Shown here: positions 9,109 to 19,299 of the stretch, piece by piece
Numbering within the stretch: position 1 is the stretch's first letter
Layout of the letters: every line of letters starts with the position of its first letter
Source: CAYSBE01 sp046309355
GTDB taxonomy: Bacteria > Bacteroidota > Bacteroidia > UKL13-3
Assembly (NCBI GenBank): GCA_046309355.1
Contig: JBKCPL010000022.1
Location: 1 to 53,838 of the forward strand
Reading direction: 5' to 3'
DNA: 53,838 bases
Position numbers and translations under genes: made by a program
Notes under the pieces: model-generated
The model's input: only the letters and a program-made list of their open reading frames with translations
Database searches by the model: none
Told to the model about the DNA's origin: nothing

Positions 9109-11535
9109 TTATTTCACTACGTTGAATTTGCGGGTATATGTATTTCCATCCATTTCAATACGTACCAAATATATTCCTGCTTTGGCACTATCTAGCGGTA
9201 GTGCAATAGTATTCTTACCTGCATGGGTAGTAGTGTTAAGTAGAAGCATTTCCTTTCCTGTTATATCAAACATGCGAAGTGTTGCATCACCGGCTGCTTG
9301 TGATTCAAACACAACGGTTGTTTGCGTGTTGGCAGGGTTGGGGTATACACGTAGGCTTCTTTCCATAGCCGCTGCATCGCTAACAAATGTTCCGGGTGTT
9401 TTAGGACCAACGGTATCTACCCTGCCTTCAGGCCATGCAATGAATAGTTTTAGCTGTGATCCGTTCTGGTTGGCAGCCGGATTCCGAAAACCTGCGGCAA
9501 AAGCCAAGCCGGTTTTACCTTGATGTTCTACCAAATCTGCATAACCGAAGTACAACAAGGTATCGAGCACGGCATCTTTCAACTCGTACAATATATCATC
9601 AAAAGCAGCCTGCGAACGATAGCCATGAAAAGACTTGTAATTATCGTCCTTCGACAGGAACTGTACCTGACTAAAGCCTCGACCAGTTGTAGTTGTAACA
9701 TCAGTGGCTGAATGAAAATACATCAAATCAACATTTTTAGGACTGAGGTTCGCAAATAAGGTAGCTTGGTTGTTTACAACAATATCAAAAGAGGTATTTA
9801 CTCCGTTAGGATTTGCAGCAAAGGCAGAAGGATTGAGCAAGCCCGTAGCAACAGCATAGTGATAACGAGAACTGTCCGCTATTATCGTTTTGGTGGCAAT
9901 TGCATCACTCACGGATGTACTATTGCCCGGTGCAATTTTTACTTCAGCAGCCTTGTAGGGCACTATAGGTAAAAATGGCGTAGCCTGTGTGTAAACAAAA
10001 TTGTCAAGAGCCTTTGTTCCATTGATATAAATATCAACCGTGTCTAAATTAGGATCAGCACTGGCATGTATAATTTGTACAAATGCATTCAGCTCGCTCA
10101 GGCTTTGCACAGAACCATCGGTGAACGCGATGTAGTAAGAAGACAATACTTTGGCAGGATTGGCTGCTGTATCTGCATAACCGGCCGAGAATAACAAACC
10201 TACACGGTTGTTGAGTGAAGTAGGTAAGCGCAAACGGAACGTTCGATTAATCTGGCCTCCAAATGTTTCGCGTAGCACATAAGCTGTACTTGCTGTTGTA
10301 GGAACATCGCTGGGTCCGCCAAACTCACCGTATGGTTGGTTGCTGAACAGGTTAATGCCTCGGCTAAGTTGTGTAGAATCGGCATCGGCTACCCCGTTGA
10401 AGTACCACAAACGAACGTTTCCTGCCACGCCAGTTTCAGTGTAGGAATCGGTTCCGTATACCCTGAATGAGCGTTCAACACCCGTAGGGTTGGTTTTATA
10501 AACAGACGTATCGGTTACACCGGCAGCCACCGCTATGTAATTTTTACCTCCTTCAATTTCGGTTGCGGGTATGGAGTACAAAACATCTGTATTTTCATCT
10601 GCAGCACCTGCACGTGTAATAGTAATTTTGTATGAGCCGGCAAGCAACGATAATGTTGTAGTGGCTTTTAGCGGAGCTAAATTGCTAATTATTTTGGTAG
10701 AGCCTGCCCAAACGTCTACATTTTTAATGGCTGTATCAACGGCAGCATGAACTACTTGTAGCCTTGCGCCTTCGCTGATGGCCACACACGCACCCCCATT
10801 GGTATCAACCGCGTATAGCCCGAATCCTGTACCGTTTTGGTTATTGGCCGGTGTTACAAATCCTGAGGCAAATACTACCAGCGACCTGCCCCCTCTGCCA
10901 TTGAGTGGAAGCAAATACGATTTGAACAATGCACCGGATGAATTCAAACGAATATCTGTAAACAGCTGCTGAGCCGGTATAAACAGGTTTCCTGTGGTGT
11001 CACCGTAGCGTACATTGGTTAAATTTAAGGCAGTGCTGCCACGGCTTACAATATTTACAGAAGGTGCATCTGTTGCGCCATGAACCAGGGTAGTTGCCAC
11101 ATTGGCTATATTGGATGAGCCGAATACAACACCTCTGCGGTGTATAATGCGCACGCTGCGGTTACGTCCCTCAGGGTTAGCGGCATACAATGTAGTATCT
11201 TCCACTCCTGTTACGAGTATCACGTTGCCCGAATTGGCAGCCAGGGTAATAGTGAAGCGAACCAATACTTGATCACCTGAATCAGAACTGCTGCGGCTGT
11301 TTATATTCAGGGCATAGGTACCTGCCGCCAACGTTTGCAATGATGTGGCTGTGCGAAAAGCCACGTCTTCAAATTTCGTATCGTTTATATAAACATCCAC
11401 AGTGTCTAAGGCAACACCCGCGGCATTATGAATTAATTGTAACCTTGCCTGTTGCGCATAGGATGATACGGCTACCAGTAGCAGCATAGTGGCAAAAGAA
11501 AGCTTAAGTCTGTGTAATGTAAATGAACGTTTCAT
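9109..11535 (-). CDS. T9SS-secreted protein with about six DUF4397-type repeats
   Basis: The 808-residue protein has a signal peptide (1-28, ending SYAQ). Three clear DUF4397 domains begin near residues 30, 255 and 485, each with the pattern R/V-L-Q-hydrophobic-I/V-H-A followed by DTVDVY. These alternate with shorter related units beginning near 145, 370 and 600. The C-terminal 75 residues form a T9SS type A sorting domain (RSLRVYPNPANT near the start, then GIYLVRI, ending in FNVVK), which directs export and surface anchoring. DUF4397 is a beta-sandwich found in surface proteins and its ligand is not known. The gene is transcribed alone from a good promoter (11575-11604). Confidence 0.9.
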   Translation of the reverse strand: MKRSFTLHRLKLSFATMLLLVAVSSYAQQARLQLIHNAAGVALDTVDVYINDTKFEDVAFRTATSLQTLAAGTYALNINSRSSSDSGDQVLVRFTITLAANSGNVILVTGVEDTTLYAANPEGRNRSVRIIHRRGVVFGSSNIANVATTLVHGATDAPSVNIVSRGSTALNLTNVRYGDTTGNLFIPAQQLFTDIRLNSSGALFKSYLLPLNGRGGRSLVVFASGFVTPANNQNGTGFGLYAVDTNGGACVAISEGARLQVVHAAVDTAIKNVDVWAGSTKIISNLAPLKATTTLSLLAGSYKITITRAGAADENTDVLYSIPATEIEGGKNYIAVAAGVTDTSVYKTNPTGVERSFRVYGTDSYTETGVAGNVRLWYFNGVADADSTQLSRGINLFSNQPYGEFGGPSDVPTTASTAYVLRETFGGQINRTFRLRLPTSLNNRVGLLFSAGYADTAANPAKVLSSYYIAFTDGSVQSLSELNAFVQIIHASADPNLDTVDIYINGTKALDNFVYTQATPFLPIVPYKAAEVKIAPGNSTSVSDAIATKTIIADSSRYHYAVATGLLNPSAFAANPNGVNTSFDIVVNNQATLFANLSPKNVDLMYFHSATDVTTTTGRGFSQVQFLSKDDNYKSFHGYRSQAAFDDILYELKDAVLDTLLYFGYADLVEHQGKTGLAFAAGFRNPAANQNGSQLKLFIAWPEGRVDTVGPKTPGTFVSDAAAMERSLRVYPNPANTQTTVVFESQAAGDATLRMFDITGKEMLLLNTTTHAGKNTIALPLDSAKAGIYLVRIEMDGNTYTRKFNVVK

Positions 11536-11574
11536 GTATTGAGTTAAGTGTTAAAAATTTCAGCTGTTGACCAA

Positions 11575-11604
11575 CAAATATATACATACATTTTAGAAAA
11601 CAAG
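11575..11604 (-). promoter_or_regulatory. Promoter of the DUF4397 surface protein gene
   Basis: On the minus strand CTTG (11604-11601), 18 bp, then TATATTTG (11582-11575). The -7 element fits TAnnTTTG exactly and the -33 element fits TTTG at three of four positions. The leader is about 40 nt. Confidence 0.6.
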
Positions 11605-11685
11605 TCTTCAAATACTTGCTAAGCGTTGTCAGGTGTTTTAAGTTTGTTTGACGGTGTAATTGAAGAATAAAATAATAAATGTGCT

Positions 11686-14600
11686 ATGAATATTCAGGTT
11701 AATGATAATCAGCTATTTGGACAAATTTTTAAGAAGCTAAACAGCAAGCAACAGGAGGCCGTAAGCCATATTGATGGTCCGGTACTGGTTATTGCAGGTC
11801 CTGGAACGGGGAAAACCCAAATTCTTGCCGCACGCACAGCCTGCATTTTATCTGCAACCGATACACAGCCTGAGCAGATTCTTTGTCTTACCTACACCGA
11901 TGCTGGTACGGTTGCCATGCGTAAGCGTCTGCTTGAAATGATAGGAACAGATGCATACCGAATGCCTATTCATACGTTTCACTCGTTTTGCAATCTGGTT
12001 ATCAGCGAAAACTCTGATTATTTTGGTCTGGCCGGGCTTGATCCGGTAAGCGAACTGGAGCAGGTACAGGTTGTGCACAGCATAATTGATGAACTGGAGC
12101 AGGGAAATGTATTAAAGCGATACACAGGTGATGTGTATTTCGATACGCGAAATTTACTGAGCCTGTACAGTACCATGAAAAAGGAAGGATGGTCCTCATC
12201 ACATATCATACAACGTGCCGATGAATACCTCGAACGCATAAAAACAGACGGTACATTTTTATACAAAAAAGATACGGCCAAGGGTAAGAAAGGCGAATTA
12301 AATACCACACAATTTAATAAGGAGCTGGATAAAATGAATCGGCTTAAAGCCGCTGCAGCTACGTTTGATACGTACATAACTAAGTTGAAGGCGAACAGCA
12401 GGTATGATTTTGACGACATGATTAACTGGGTACTGCAAGCCTTTCAGCAACATGAGTCAATGCTGCTGACGTATCAAGAGAGGTATTTGTATTTTCTGGT
12501 AGATGAATTTCAGGATACAAGTGGAACTCAAAACATGCTGCTGACCTTGCTAACCGCATACTGGCAAAATAACCCAAACATCTTTTGTGTTGGCGATGAT
12601 GACCAATCCATATTCCGATTTCAAGGAGCCAACGTAGAGAACATTCACTCATTCATCAAGCAATACTCGCCACACGTTATTACACTTGAGGATAACTACC
12701 GCAGTAGCCCGCCCATTTTAAATGCTGCGCGAATACTGATTGCTCAAAATAAGAGTCGCATAAATCCCGATAAAATTCTTTACGCACGCAGTTCGGTGTA
12801 CGCTGAACTGGATGTAAAACCAATATTGTGCGAATACCACAACAGCGTACATGAGGCAGCCGATATTGGCATGCAGATAGAAGAACTGAAAAGGCAAGGT
12901 GTAGCGCTTAATCAAATAGCCGTTATCTATCCGAAACATAAAGTGGCTGAACCGGTTTTGCGATACCTTGAGGCATGTGATATTCCCTATCATATAAAAC
13001 GGTCTGCCAATGCACTGGACGAAATTACCGTCAGGCAATTGCTGCACATACTACGATATATCGTATGTGAAATTCAAAAGCCACACAGTGGGGAATATCT
13101 GTTGTACGAGATGCTGCATTTTGATTGTTTTCAAATCAACAGTGTTTTGCTGGCACGCCTTAGCCGTGAAGTGGAGCAACAGTATAAAGCGGATCGGATG
13201 TATTCATGGCGACAGGCGATGAGTGAGCGCGCCAAAGGGCGAAAAGAAGATTTGTTTACAGGCCTTTCGGATGAGAATAAACTGGCACATGCATCACGCG
13301 TTATTGAAGGCTGGATTAAAGAAGCTTCTAATTTAACTACCGCAGGACTTATTGAAAAAGTAATTAACGAGAGTGGTATTTTGGTAAAAGCGCTAACCCA
13401 CGAAGATAAAATAGGGCATATGCAGGTGCTTCATACCTTTTTTGATTATGTAAAAACAGAAAGTGCACGCAACCCCCGCCTAACTCTTTCTCAATTTATG
13501 GAAACCCTGCAGCTTATGCAGGATGAAAAAATAGTATTGCCGCTACAAAAAATTGCATATGCCGATGACGGAGTTCAGTTTCTTACTGTTCACAGTTCAA
13601 AAGGACTTGAATTTGAATACGTGTTTATGATATCATGCGACAAAGACTCGTGGGATAAAGGTATACGAAAAGGATTCAGTTTTCCGGATAATCTGGTTGA
13701 AATAAGCACACACAATGAGGAAGAAGAAAGAAGGCGTTTATTCTATGTAGGTATGACAAGAGCCAAAAAACACCTGGCCATATCGTGGCCGGCAGCATCA
13801 AACTCGGGCAAGGAAACAGAGCCCAGCCGATTTGCTGCTGAACTTATGCTGAATGCCGATATAGAAAAGCGTAGGGTTCATGTAAATAACGACCAACTCA
13901 CACAGTTTAAACTTCACGAATTCACGTATCAGCAGCCTACCGCATCTGCCGATTTATTTGACAATGAATGGGTAGATGAATTGCTTAAAAATTATGCACT
14001 CAGCGTAACCCATTTGAATAATTACCTGAAATGTCCAACGGCATTTTACTTTAACAATCTATTGCGTATACCTGCACCGTTAAGTCCGGCTATGACGTTT
14101 GGCAGTGCCATTCACCATGCACTGGAAAAGGTTTTCAAGAAACTGCAGGAAACTCAAATTCTTCCTTCTGCCGCTGATTTACTGAGCTACTACAGGTACT
14201 TTATGTTTAATCATCAGGAGGCATTTACCAGCGAGGATTTTAAACGCAGAATGGAATATGGCGAACTCATACTTGAAAAATACTACGCCCGTTACTCATC
14301 CGGTTGGACTAACCATGTATTGCTTGAGCGCAAATACTCGGATGTACTATACAACGGTATGCGGTTAACCGGCATGCTCGATAAACTGGAGTTAGACGGC
14401 AAAAAAGTGACCGTAGTCGATTATAAAACAGGCAAGCCTGAAAATGCTCAAAAGAAGCTGAATGCACCAACAGCTGACGAAATACAATTGGCACAACAAA
14501 CCGATGACTTTGACACGGTAAAACACGTAGGAGGGGATTACTGGAGGCAGGCTGCCTTTTACAAATTACTCATTGAGCATTCGCCAGGAAACACATGGGA

Positions 14601-14856
14601 GGTTGAGAAAATTGAGTTTGATTTTGTAGAGCCCGACAAAAAAAGCGGAGAATTCATCAAAGCAACTGTGCCCCTGAGTGAATCGGGTATGCACGTACTC
14701 GCCACACAAATTAAAGGAGCATATGAGCGCATCACTAACCAGATTTTTGAACCGGGCTGCCATGATCCCGATTGCGCGTGGTGTACTTTCGTATCTACGT
14801 ATTACAAAGGAAGTACAAGTCTTAAAACGGGTGCAGTAGCGGACGAAACGGAATGA
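11686..14856 (+). CDS. UvrD/Rep-family helicase fused to a RecB-like Fe-S nuclease
   Basis: The 1056-residue protein has superfamily 1A helicase motifs in order: motif I G38-P-G-T-G-K43-T, motif II LVDEFQDT (D273/E274), motif III GDDDQSIFRF, motif V TVHSSKGLEFE and motif VI FYVGMTRAKKHL. The C-terminal third is a PD-(D/E)XK nuclease: the active-site strand reads VVDYKTGK (about 911-918). Four cysteines frame it, one in YLKCPTAF (about 782) and three in GCHDPDCAWC (about 1025-1033). This arrangement is the iron-sulfur staple known from AddB and Cas4. The protein is therefore a single-chain 3'-5' helicase-nuclease for DNA break repair or replication. No AddB/RecC partner is adjacent. The gene stands alone. 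Confidence 0.9.
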   Translation: MNIQVNDNQLFGQIFKKLNSKQQEAVSHIDGPVLVIAGPGTGKTQILAARTACILSATDTQPEQILCLTYTDAGTVAMRKRLLEMIGTDAYRMPIHTFHSFCNLVISENSDYFGLAGLDPVSELEQVQVVHSIIDELEQGNVLKRYTGDVYFDTRNLLSLYSTMKKEGWSSSHIIQRADEYLERIKTDGTFLYKKDTAKGKKGELNTTQFNKELDKMNRLKAAAATFDTYITKLKANSRYDFDDMINWVLQAFQQHESMLLTYQERYLYFLVDEFQDTSGTQNMLLTLLTAYWQNNPNIFCVGDDDQSIFRFQGANVENIHSFIKQYSPHVITLEDNYRSSPPILNAARILIAQNKSRINPDKILYARSSVYAELDVKPILCEYHNSVHEAADIGMQIEELKRQGVALNQIAVIYPKHKVAEPVLRYLEACDIPYHIKRSANALDEITVRQLLHILRYIVCEIQKPHSGEYLLYEMLHFDCFQINSVLLARLSREVEQQYKADRMYSWRQAMSERAKGRKEDLFTGLSDENKLAHASRVIEGWIKEASNLTTAGLIEKVINESGILVKALTHEDKIGHMQVLHTFFDYVKTESARNPRLTLSQFMETLQLMQDEKIVLPLQKIAYADDGVQFLTVHSSKGLEFEYVFMISCDKDSWDKGIRKGFSFPDNLVEISTHNEEEERRRLFYVGMTRAKKHLAISWPAASNSGKETEPSRFAAELMLNADIEKRRVHVNNDQLTQFKLHEFTYQQPTASADLFDNEWVDELLKNYALSVTHLNNYLKCPTAFYFNNLLRIPAPLSPAMTFGSAIHHALEKVFKKLQETQILPSAADLLSYYRYFMFNHQEAFTSEDFKRRMEYGELILEKYYARYSSGWTNHVLLERKYSDVLYNGMRLTGMLDKLELDGKKVTVVDYKTGKPENAQKKLNAPTADEIQLAQQTDDFDTVKHVGGDYWRQAAFYKLLIEHSPGNTWEVEKIEFDFVEPDKKSGEFIKATVPLSESGMHVLATQIKGAYERITNQIFEPGCHDPDCAWCTFVSTYYKGSTSLKTGAVADETE

Positions 14857-14939
14857 GTGACTCATGCCGCATATACGCATTTGTATACGTAAATATACAG
14901 TCATACGTACACCATACATTTATTTACCAATCAAATCAC

Positions 14940-14947
14940 TACTTTTG
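14940..14947 (+). promoter_or_regulatory. -7 element of the secreted protein / subtilisin operon
   Basis: TACTTTTG matches TAnnTTTG exactly but ends only 7 nt before the ATG at 14955, so the transcript would have an extremely short leader. The upstream element is weak (TTTA-like near 14921-14925). Confidence 0.5.
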
Positions 14948-14954
14948 AACAATT

Positions 14955-15449
14955 ATGCGTCAAAGCATTTTTTTGCTCGCCATTATGCTACTAGCGTTGA
15001 CTGGTAACACCCAGCCTAAAACGGCTGGCGCCCGTCAGGATCAGTCCTCTGTACGCATGTATGGTGACAGTAAGTCTATTACCCGGTTGGCATTAAAACA
15101 GGCCCCCGTATTTGAACGAGTAAATAATCAATTAAATGTGAGCATTGAGTTAAATAACGGTGGCATGCTTCAAGTGAACGGAATACCCGACAGGTTTTTA
15201 AAAGATACAACTCTAACCACTCAGTTGGTAAAACTGGTATACATCAATGCAACACATGATACGACTTATACCAGCAACACAAAACGTTCACCAACATCAC
15301 TCACCATTCAATGCAAATCACGGAAAACGGGAAGCCCGCTTTCCATTTTTGTTTCATCGCGTGTTTTCAACGGTAAACGCGCGCTGAGGTTTGAGCTCAC
15401 AGCAACCGGAAATTTACCGGCTAATGAATTTAGAGGAATTAATAAATGA
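14955..15449 (+). CDS. Small secreted protein translationally coupled to a subtilisin
   Basis: The 164-residue protein has a signal peptide (1-19, ending GNTQ). The mature part is basic and beta-rich, with no cysteine pattern beyond one Cys and no recognisable family. Its stop TGA overlaps the next gene's ATG (ATGA at 15446-15449), a strong sign of coupled translation. Encoded immediately before a giant secreted protease, it could be an intermolecular chaperone or inhibitor, like stand-alone propeptides known for some subtilisins. That role is inference only. The calculated start follows a -7 element by a few bases, so it is the first gene of the pair. Confidence 0.75.
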   Translation: MRQSIFLLAIMLLALTGNTQPKTAGARQDQSSVRMYGDSKSITRLALKQAPVFERVNNQLNVSIELNNGGMLQVNGIPDRFLKDTTLTTQLVKLVYINATHDTTYTSNTKRSPTSLTIQCKSRKTGSPLSIFVSSRVFNGKRALRFELTATGNLPANEFRGINK

Positions 15450-18400
15450 TAACCACGTATATGCACCAATTCATGAAGTATTTTTACACACTCTCACTTG
15501 CCCTAACTTTTACAACTGTTATTGCTCAACAGGTAAATCAGCCAACTCCGACACTGGCAGAAACGTTTCAGCAAAAATTTGAAAAGGACAGGGCACTTGC
15601 CGAACAACTTGCCAGTCAGAAAAATATACAGCTTAGGCAAAAGTTGTCAGATGGACGATTAGTGGAGTTTGAGGGATTTGATGCACGCGGCAATATGCAG
15701 TTTCGCACTACCGATAATGTAGGTGCAGGCCGCACCCTATCAACGAATAAAGTATGGCCGGGTGGCACAGCAGGCACATCGCTTACCGGCATAGTTACCG
15801 GAAACAGATTAGGCGTTTGGGATGGAGGTGCAGTGTTGGGTACGCATCAGGAATTAACCGGTCGCGTTGTTCAGGTTGATGGCAGTATAGATTACGATGA
15901 TCATGCAACACACGTAGCAGGCACCATGATAGCCAGCGGTGTTCAGGCAAATGCGCGAGGTATGGCGTATCAGGCTAACCTACGTGCCTACGAATGGAAT
16001 AACGACAATTCAGAAATGTCGAGTGCCGGAAGCGGAGGGATGCTTCTTACAAATCACTCGTATGGAACCATTGCCGGCTGGTATTTTAATGGTACTTCCT
16101 GGATTTGGTATGGTGACCCATCCATAAGTAACGTTGCCGATTACAGATTTGGATTTTACGACTCGCGTGCAGCCGATTGGGATCTAATAGCTACGAACAA
16201 TCCATTTATGCTCATTTGTAAATCGGCCGGTAATGACCGAGGACAAAACCGTACAGGTACAGGCTCGTGGTTTTACAGTGATGGAACTACTGGATCGGGC
16301 ACGCCACCGTTAGCAGATGGTGGAACGTCTGGCTATGATTGTATTTCGACCTACGGCAATGCAAAAAATATACTTACCGTAGGTGCAGTTCGTAAAATTG
16401 GTAACTCCAACACGAATAACGGATGGACAAAAGTATCGGATGTGGTGATGAGTACATTTAGTGGTTGGGGACCAACAGATGACGGACGCGTAAAGCCTGA
16501 TGTAGTTGGATGCGGAGTCGATGTATATTCATCCATATCTACCTCAACTACGTCATACGATACCTATCAGGGCACATCTATGGCTTCGCCAAATGTAACC
16601 GGCTCCTTGTTTTTAGTGCAACAGCATTTTAACAATTTAAAAAATCGGTTTATGCGTGCGGCTACACTGAAAGCATTGGCCATTCATACAGCAGATGAGG
16701 CCGGAAATACCGGACCTGATTATCAATTTGGATGGGGGTTAATCAATACAGCCAAAGCCGTACAAACCATCTCTGATTCGTCAGGCAGCAGCATAGATGA
16801 ACGCACCCTTACCAACGGATCAACATTTACCACATCGGTAAATGCAACCGGTGGAACCACTCCATTACGTGTTACCATTGTTTGGCACGACAGACCCGGA
16901 ACACCCGCTGCCGATCAACTCAACCCTACTACACGTATGTTGGTTAATGATTTGGATTTACGCGTAAGAAGAAATTCAGATAATGTTGTTTTTCAACCTT
17001 ACATACTTGATCCGGCTAACCCATCAGCGGCAGCTACAACAGGCGATAATATTCGCGATAATGTAGAACAAGTATTTATCGTTAATCCGCTGCAGGGCAC
17101 TTACACCATAACGGTTACTCATAAAGGTTCACTTGCAAGTGGATTATCACAGCCATTTTCAATCATCATAAGCGGCATGGCCGGTTTACCCAAAGCGGTA
17201 ATAGCTACAACCAACTCAACAGCTATTTGTACAAACAACTCAGTGAGTTTTACCGATCAGTCGTCAGGTTTACCTTCGTCACGTCAGTGGTTTTTTCCCG
17301 GAGGAAATCCTTCCACATCAACCAATGCCAATGTTACAGTAAGTTATGCCACGGCAGGTTCCTACGCTGTGGCGCTGCGAGTTACCAATGCACTCGGAAC
17401 CGATAGTATTTATATTCCCAATTATGTACAGGTGGGCGGATTTACACTCCCGTTTCTTGAAACATTTGAAACCAATTCGCCCAGCGTTACACGTTGGACG
17501 GTTACCAATCCCAACAGCGATACCACGTGGAGATTTGTGACGGTTGGAGGTTCGCTACCCGGTAATCGCGCGTATTGTTTGCCGTTTTACAATTACACTA
17601 CCACCGGCAGATTGGATCAGTTAACTTCTCCACCGCTTAGTTTACGCAGCTATACCAATCCGGTTCTTACGTTTAAACATGCCTATGCGCGTTATCCCGG
17701 AAATGCGTTCGACTCGCTGCGTGTATTTATTTCTACCAATTGTGGATCTACATATACCCGTTTAGGCGGATTCGGTGGAAATAACTTCAGAACAGCTGCA
17801 GACAACGAAGAATTATTTATTCCAACAACAGATACACAGTGGTGTGTAAGCAATTGTATCTCAATTCCGCTTACAGCATACACCGGATTGAATAATATTC
17901 GTATTCGTTTTGAATCGTATAATAACTACGGTAATAATTTGTATCTCGATAATGTTCAAATAACAGGCAGCCCTTTATCCCCTGCTGCAGGCTTTAGTGT
18001 AAATAAGCGCACTGTGTGCACGAACGAACCTGTTTCGTTTTTAGATACTACGCGTAATTTTCCAACCCAATGGAATTGGACCTTTACCGGAGCCAATACG
18101 CCAACATCCACTCAACAAAATCCTGTTGTTACCTACACTCAACCCGGACTGTATGCCGTTACACTGAAGGTGAGCAACAGTACCGGAACGGACAGCATAA
18201 CACGTATCAATTATATAACCGTGGTAGCCGGACCATCACAGCCGGTTATTACCTCGCCCACCACCACCATTTGTGATGGTGATAGTGTAATCCTAAAAAC
18301 AGATTCCGTAGCAACAACGTATCAGTGGATTCGAAACTTAATTAATATAAATGGCGCAACAGTCAATACACTGACTACTATGTTACCAGGGGTATACAGT

Positions 18401-19237
18401 CTGCGTGTTACAAGCAGCAATGGGTGTAGCCTGTCCTCAAATGAACTTACACTAACGACTGCGGCAAAACCAGGTAAACCTATTGTATCATCATCGCTTA
18501 GCGGTACAGTGATGTGCACAGGAGGAACTGCAGTTCTAACATCCAGCGCACTTAGCGGTAATCAATGGTTTAAAAACGGAGTGGCAATTACCGGACAAAC
18601 CAACAGGCAATTATCCATTAATGATTCGGGTTCATACACGGTGCAGGTAACAGAATCGGGATGTCCCAGCGATATGTCGGATGTGCGTTTGGTTAGTTTG
18701 TTGCCAAAACCCGGTACATCTGCAATAACAGGTCCGTCATCTGTAAAGAAAAATGAGTCGGTAAACTACAGTGTAACATCTACGGCCGGTTCGGTATATG
18801 TGTGGACCATCACTGGCGGAACGCGAACAGCCGGAGGAAATACAGCATCCATTACGGTACAATGGGGCACCGGCACTTCGGGCAATGTAGCCGTGCAGGA
18901 AACTGCTCAAAGTGGATGTAAAGGTGATGTGCAAAATTTAAGTGTAGGCATAACACCTAATCAAAGTATAGCAGAATATGTTGTACTTAAAAATATTCAG
19001 ATTTATCCGGTTCCTACATACGGGCTGTTAACCCTTAAAGTGGATGCCGAAAGAAAAGCAACAGCTCAGATAAAATTAATGAATATTTTAGGCAAAGAAT
19101 TGCTACAGCAAAAAGTGGAAATTACTGCCGGTGTAAATGAAACAGCACTAAATCTGGAAGTATTAGCGAAAGGAATTTATATCCTGGAAATTGAATCGAA
19201 CGGGGAGAAGCTGGTGCGAAGAGTAGAAAAGAATTAA
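15446..19237 (+). CDS. T9SS-secreted subtilisin-like (S8) protease with PKD domains
   Basis: The 1263-residue protein has a signal peptide ending near VIAQ28 and an S8 catalytic domain (about 100-450). The triad residues are D126 in VWDGG, H153 in DHATHVAGT and S378 in GTSMASP. A P-domain-like beta-sandwich (about 455-580) is followed by a PKD domain (about 590-665), a MAM/jelly-roll-like domain (about 670-845), a second PKD domain (about 850-925) and further Ig-like units. A T9SS type A sorting domain ends the protein (from about 1195, with QIYPVPTYG and GIYILEI). It should be exported through T9SS and anchored at the surface, digesting external protein. An in-frame ATG at codon 10 might be the true start, because the first nine residues are unusual for a signal peptide. 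Confidence 0.93.
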   Translation: MITTYMHQFMKYFYTLSLALTFTTVIAQQVNQPTPTLAETFQQKFEKDRALAEQLASQKNIQLRQKLSDGRLVEFEGFDARGNMQFRTTDNVGAGRTLSTNKVWPGGTAGTSLTGIVTGNRLGVWDGGAVLGTHQELTGRVVQVDGSIDYDDHATHVAGTMIASGVQANARGMAYQANLRAYEWNNDNSEMSSAGSGGMLLTNHSYGTIAGWYFNGTSWIWYGDPSISNVADYRFGFYDSRAADWDLIATNNPFMLICKSAGNDRGQNRTGTGSWFYSDGTTGSGTPPLADGGTSGYDCISTYGNAKNILTVGAVRKIGNSNTNNGWTKVSDVVMSTFSGWGPTDDGRVKPDVVGCGVDVYSSISTSTTSYDTYQGTSMASPNVTGSLFLVQQHFNNLKNRFMRAATLKALAIHTADEAGNTGPDYQFGWGLINTAKAVQTISDSSGSSIDERTLTNGSTFTTSVNATGGTTPLRVTIVWHDRPGTPAADQLNPTTRMLVNDLDLRVRRNSDNVVFQPYILDPANPSAAATTGDNIRDNVEQVFIVNPLQGTYTITVTHKGSLASGLSQPFSIIISGMAGLPKAVIATTNSTAICTNNSVSFTDQSSGLPSSRQWFFPGGNPSTSTNANVTVSYATAGSYAVALRVTNALGTDSIYIPNYVQVGGFTLPFLETFETNSPSVTRWTVTNPNSDTTWRFVTVGGSLPGNRAYCLPFYNYTTTGRLDQLTSPPLSLRSYTNPVLTFKHAYARYPGNAFDSLRVFISTNCGSTYTRLGGFGGNNFRTAADNEELFIPTTDTQWCVSNCISIPLTAYTGLNNIRIRFESYNNYGNNLYLDNVQITGSPLSPAAGFSVNKRTVCTNEPVSFLDTTRNFPTQWNWTFTGANTPTSTQQNPVVTYTQPGLYAVTLKVSNSTGTDSITRINYITVVAGPSQPVITSPTTTICDGDSVILKTDSVATTYQWIRNLININGATVNTLTTMLPGVYSLRVTSSNGCSLSSNELTLTTAAKPGKPIVSSSLSGTVMCTGGTAVLTSSALSGNQWFKNGVAITGQTNRQLSINDSGSYTVQVTESGCPSDMSDVRLVSLLPKPGTSAITGPSSVKKNESVNYSVTSTAGSVYVWTITGGTRTAGGNTASITVQWGTGTSGNVAVQETAQSGCKGDVQNLSVGITPNQSIAEYVVLKNIQIYPVPTYGLLTLKVDAERKATAQIKLMNILGKELLQQKVEITAGVNETALNLEVLAKGIYILEIESNGEKLVRRVEKN

Positions 19238-19260
19238 ACTGAATGTAGAAGGTATAAGTT

Positions 19261-19296
19261 ACGGCCCCGCGCAAAGCGCGGGGCCGTATTATTTTA
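19261..19296. terminator. Strong bidirectional terminator after the subtilisin gene
   Basis: ACGGCCCCGCGC (19261-19272), loop AAA, then its perfect 12-bp complement (19276-19287) and ATTATTTT. It is one of the most stable hairpins in the window and separates the convergent subtilisin and dusB genes. Confidence 0.85.
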
Positions 19297-19299
19297 GCA

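Noticed and set aside
12018..13222. Several frames opposite and within the helicase gene
   Set aside because: They overlap the helicase motif regions, show no family features and are explained by its codon pattern.
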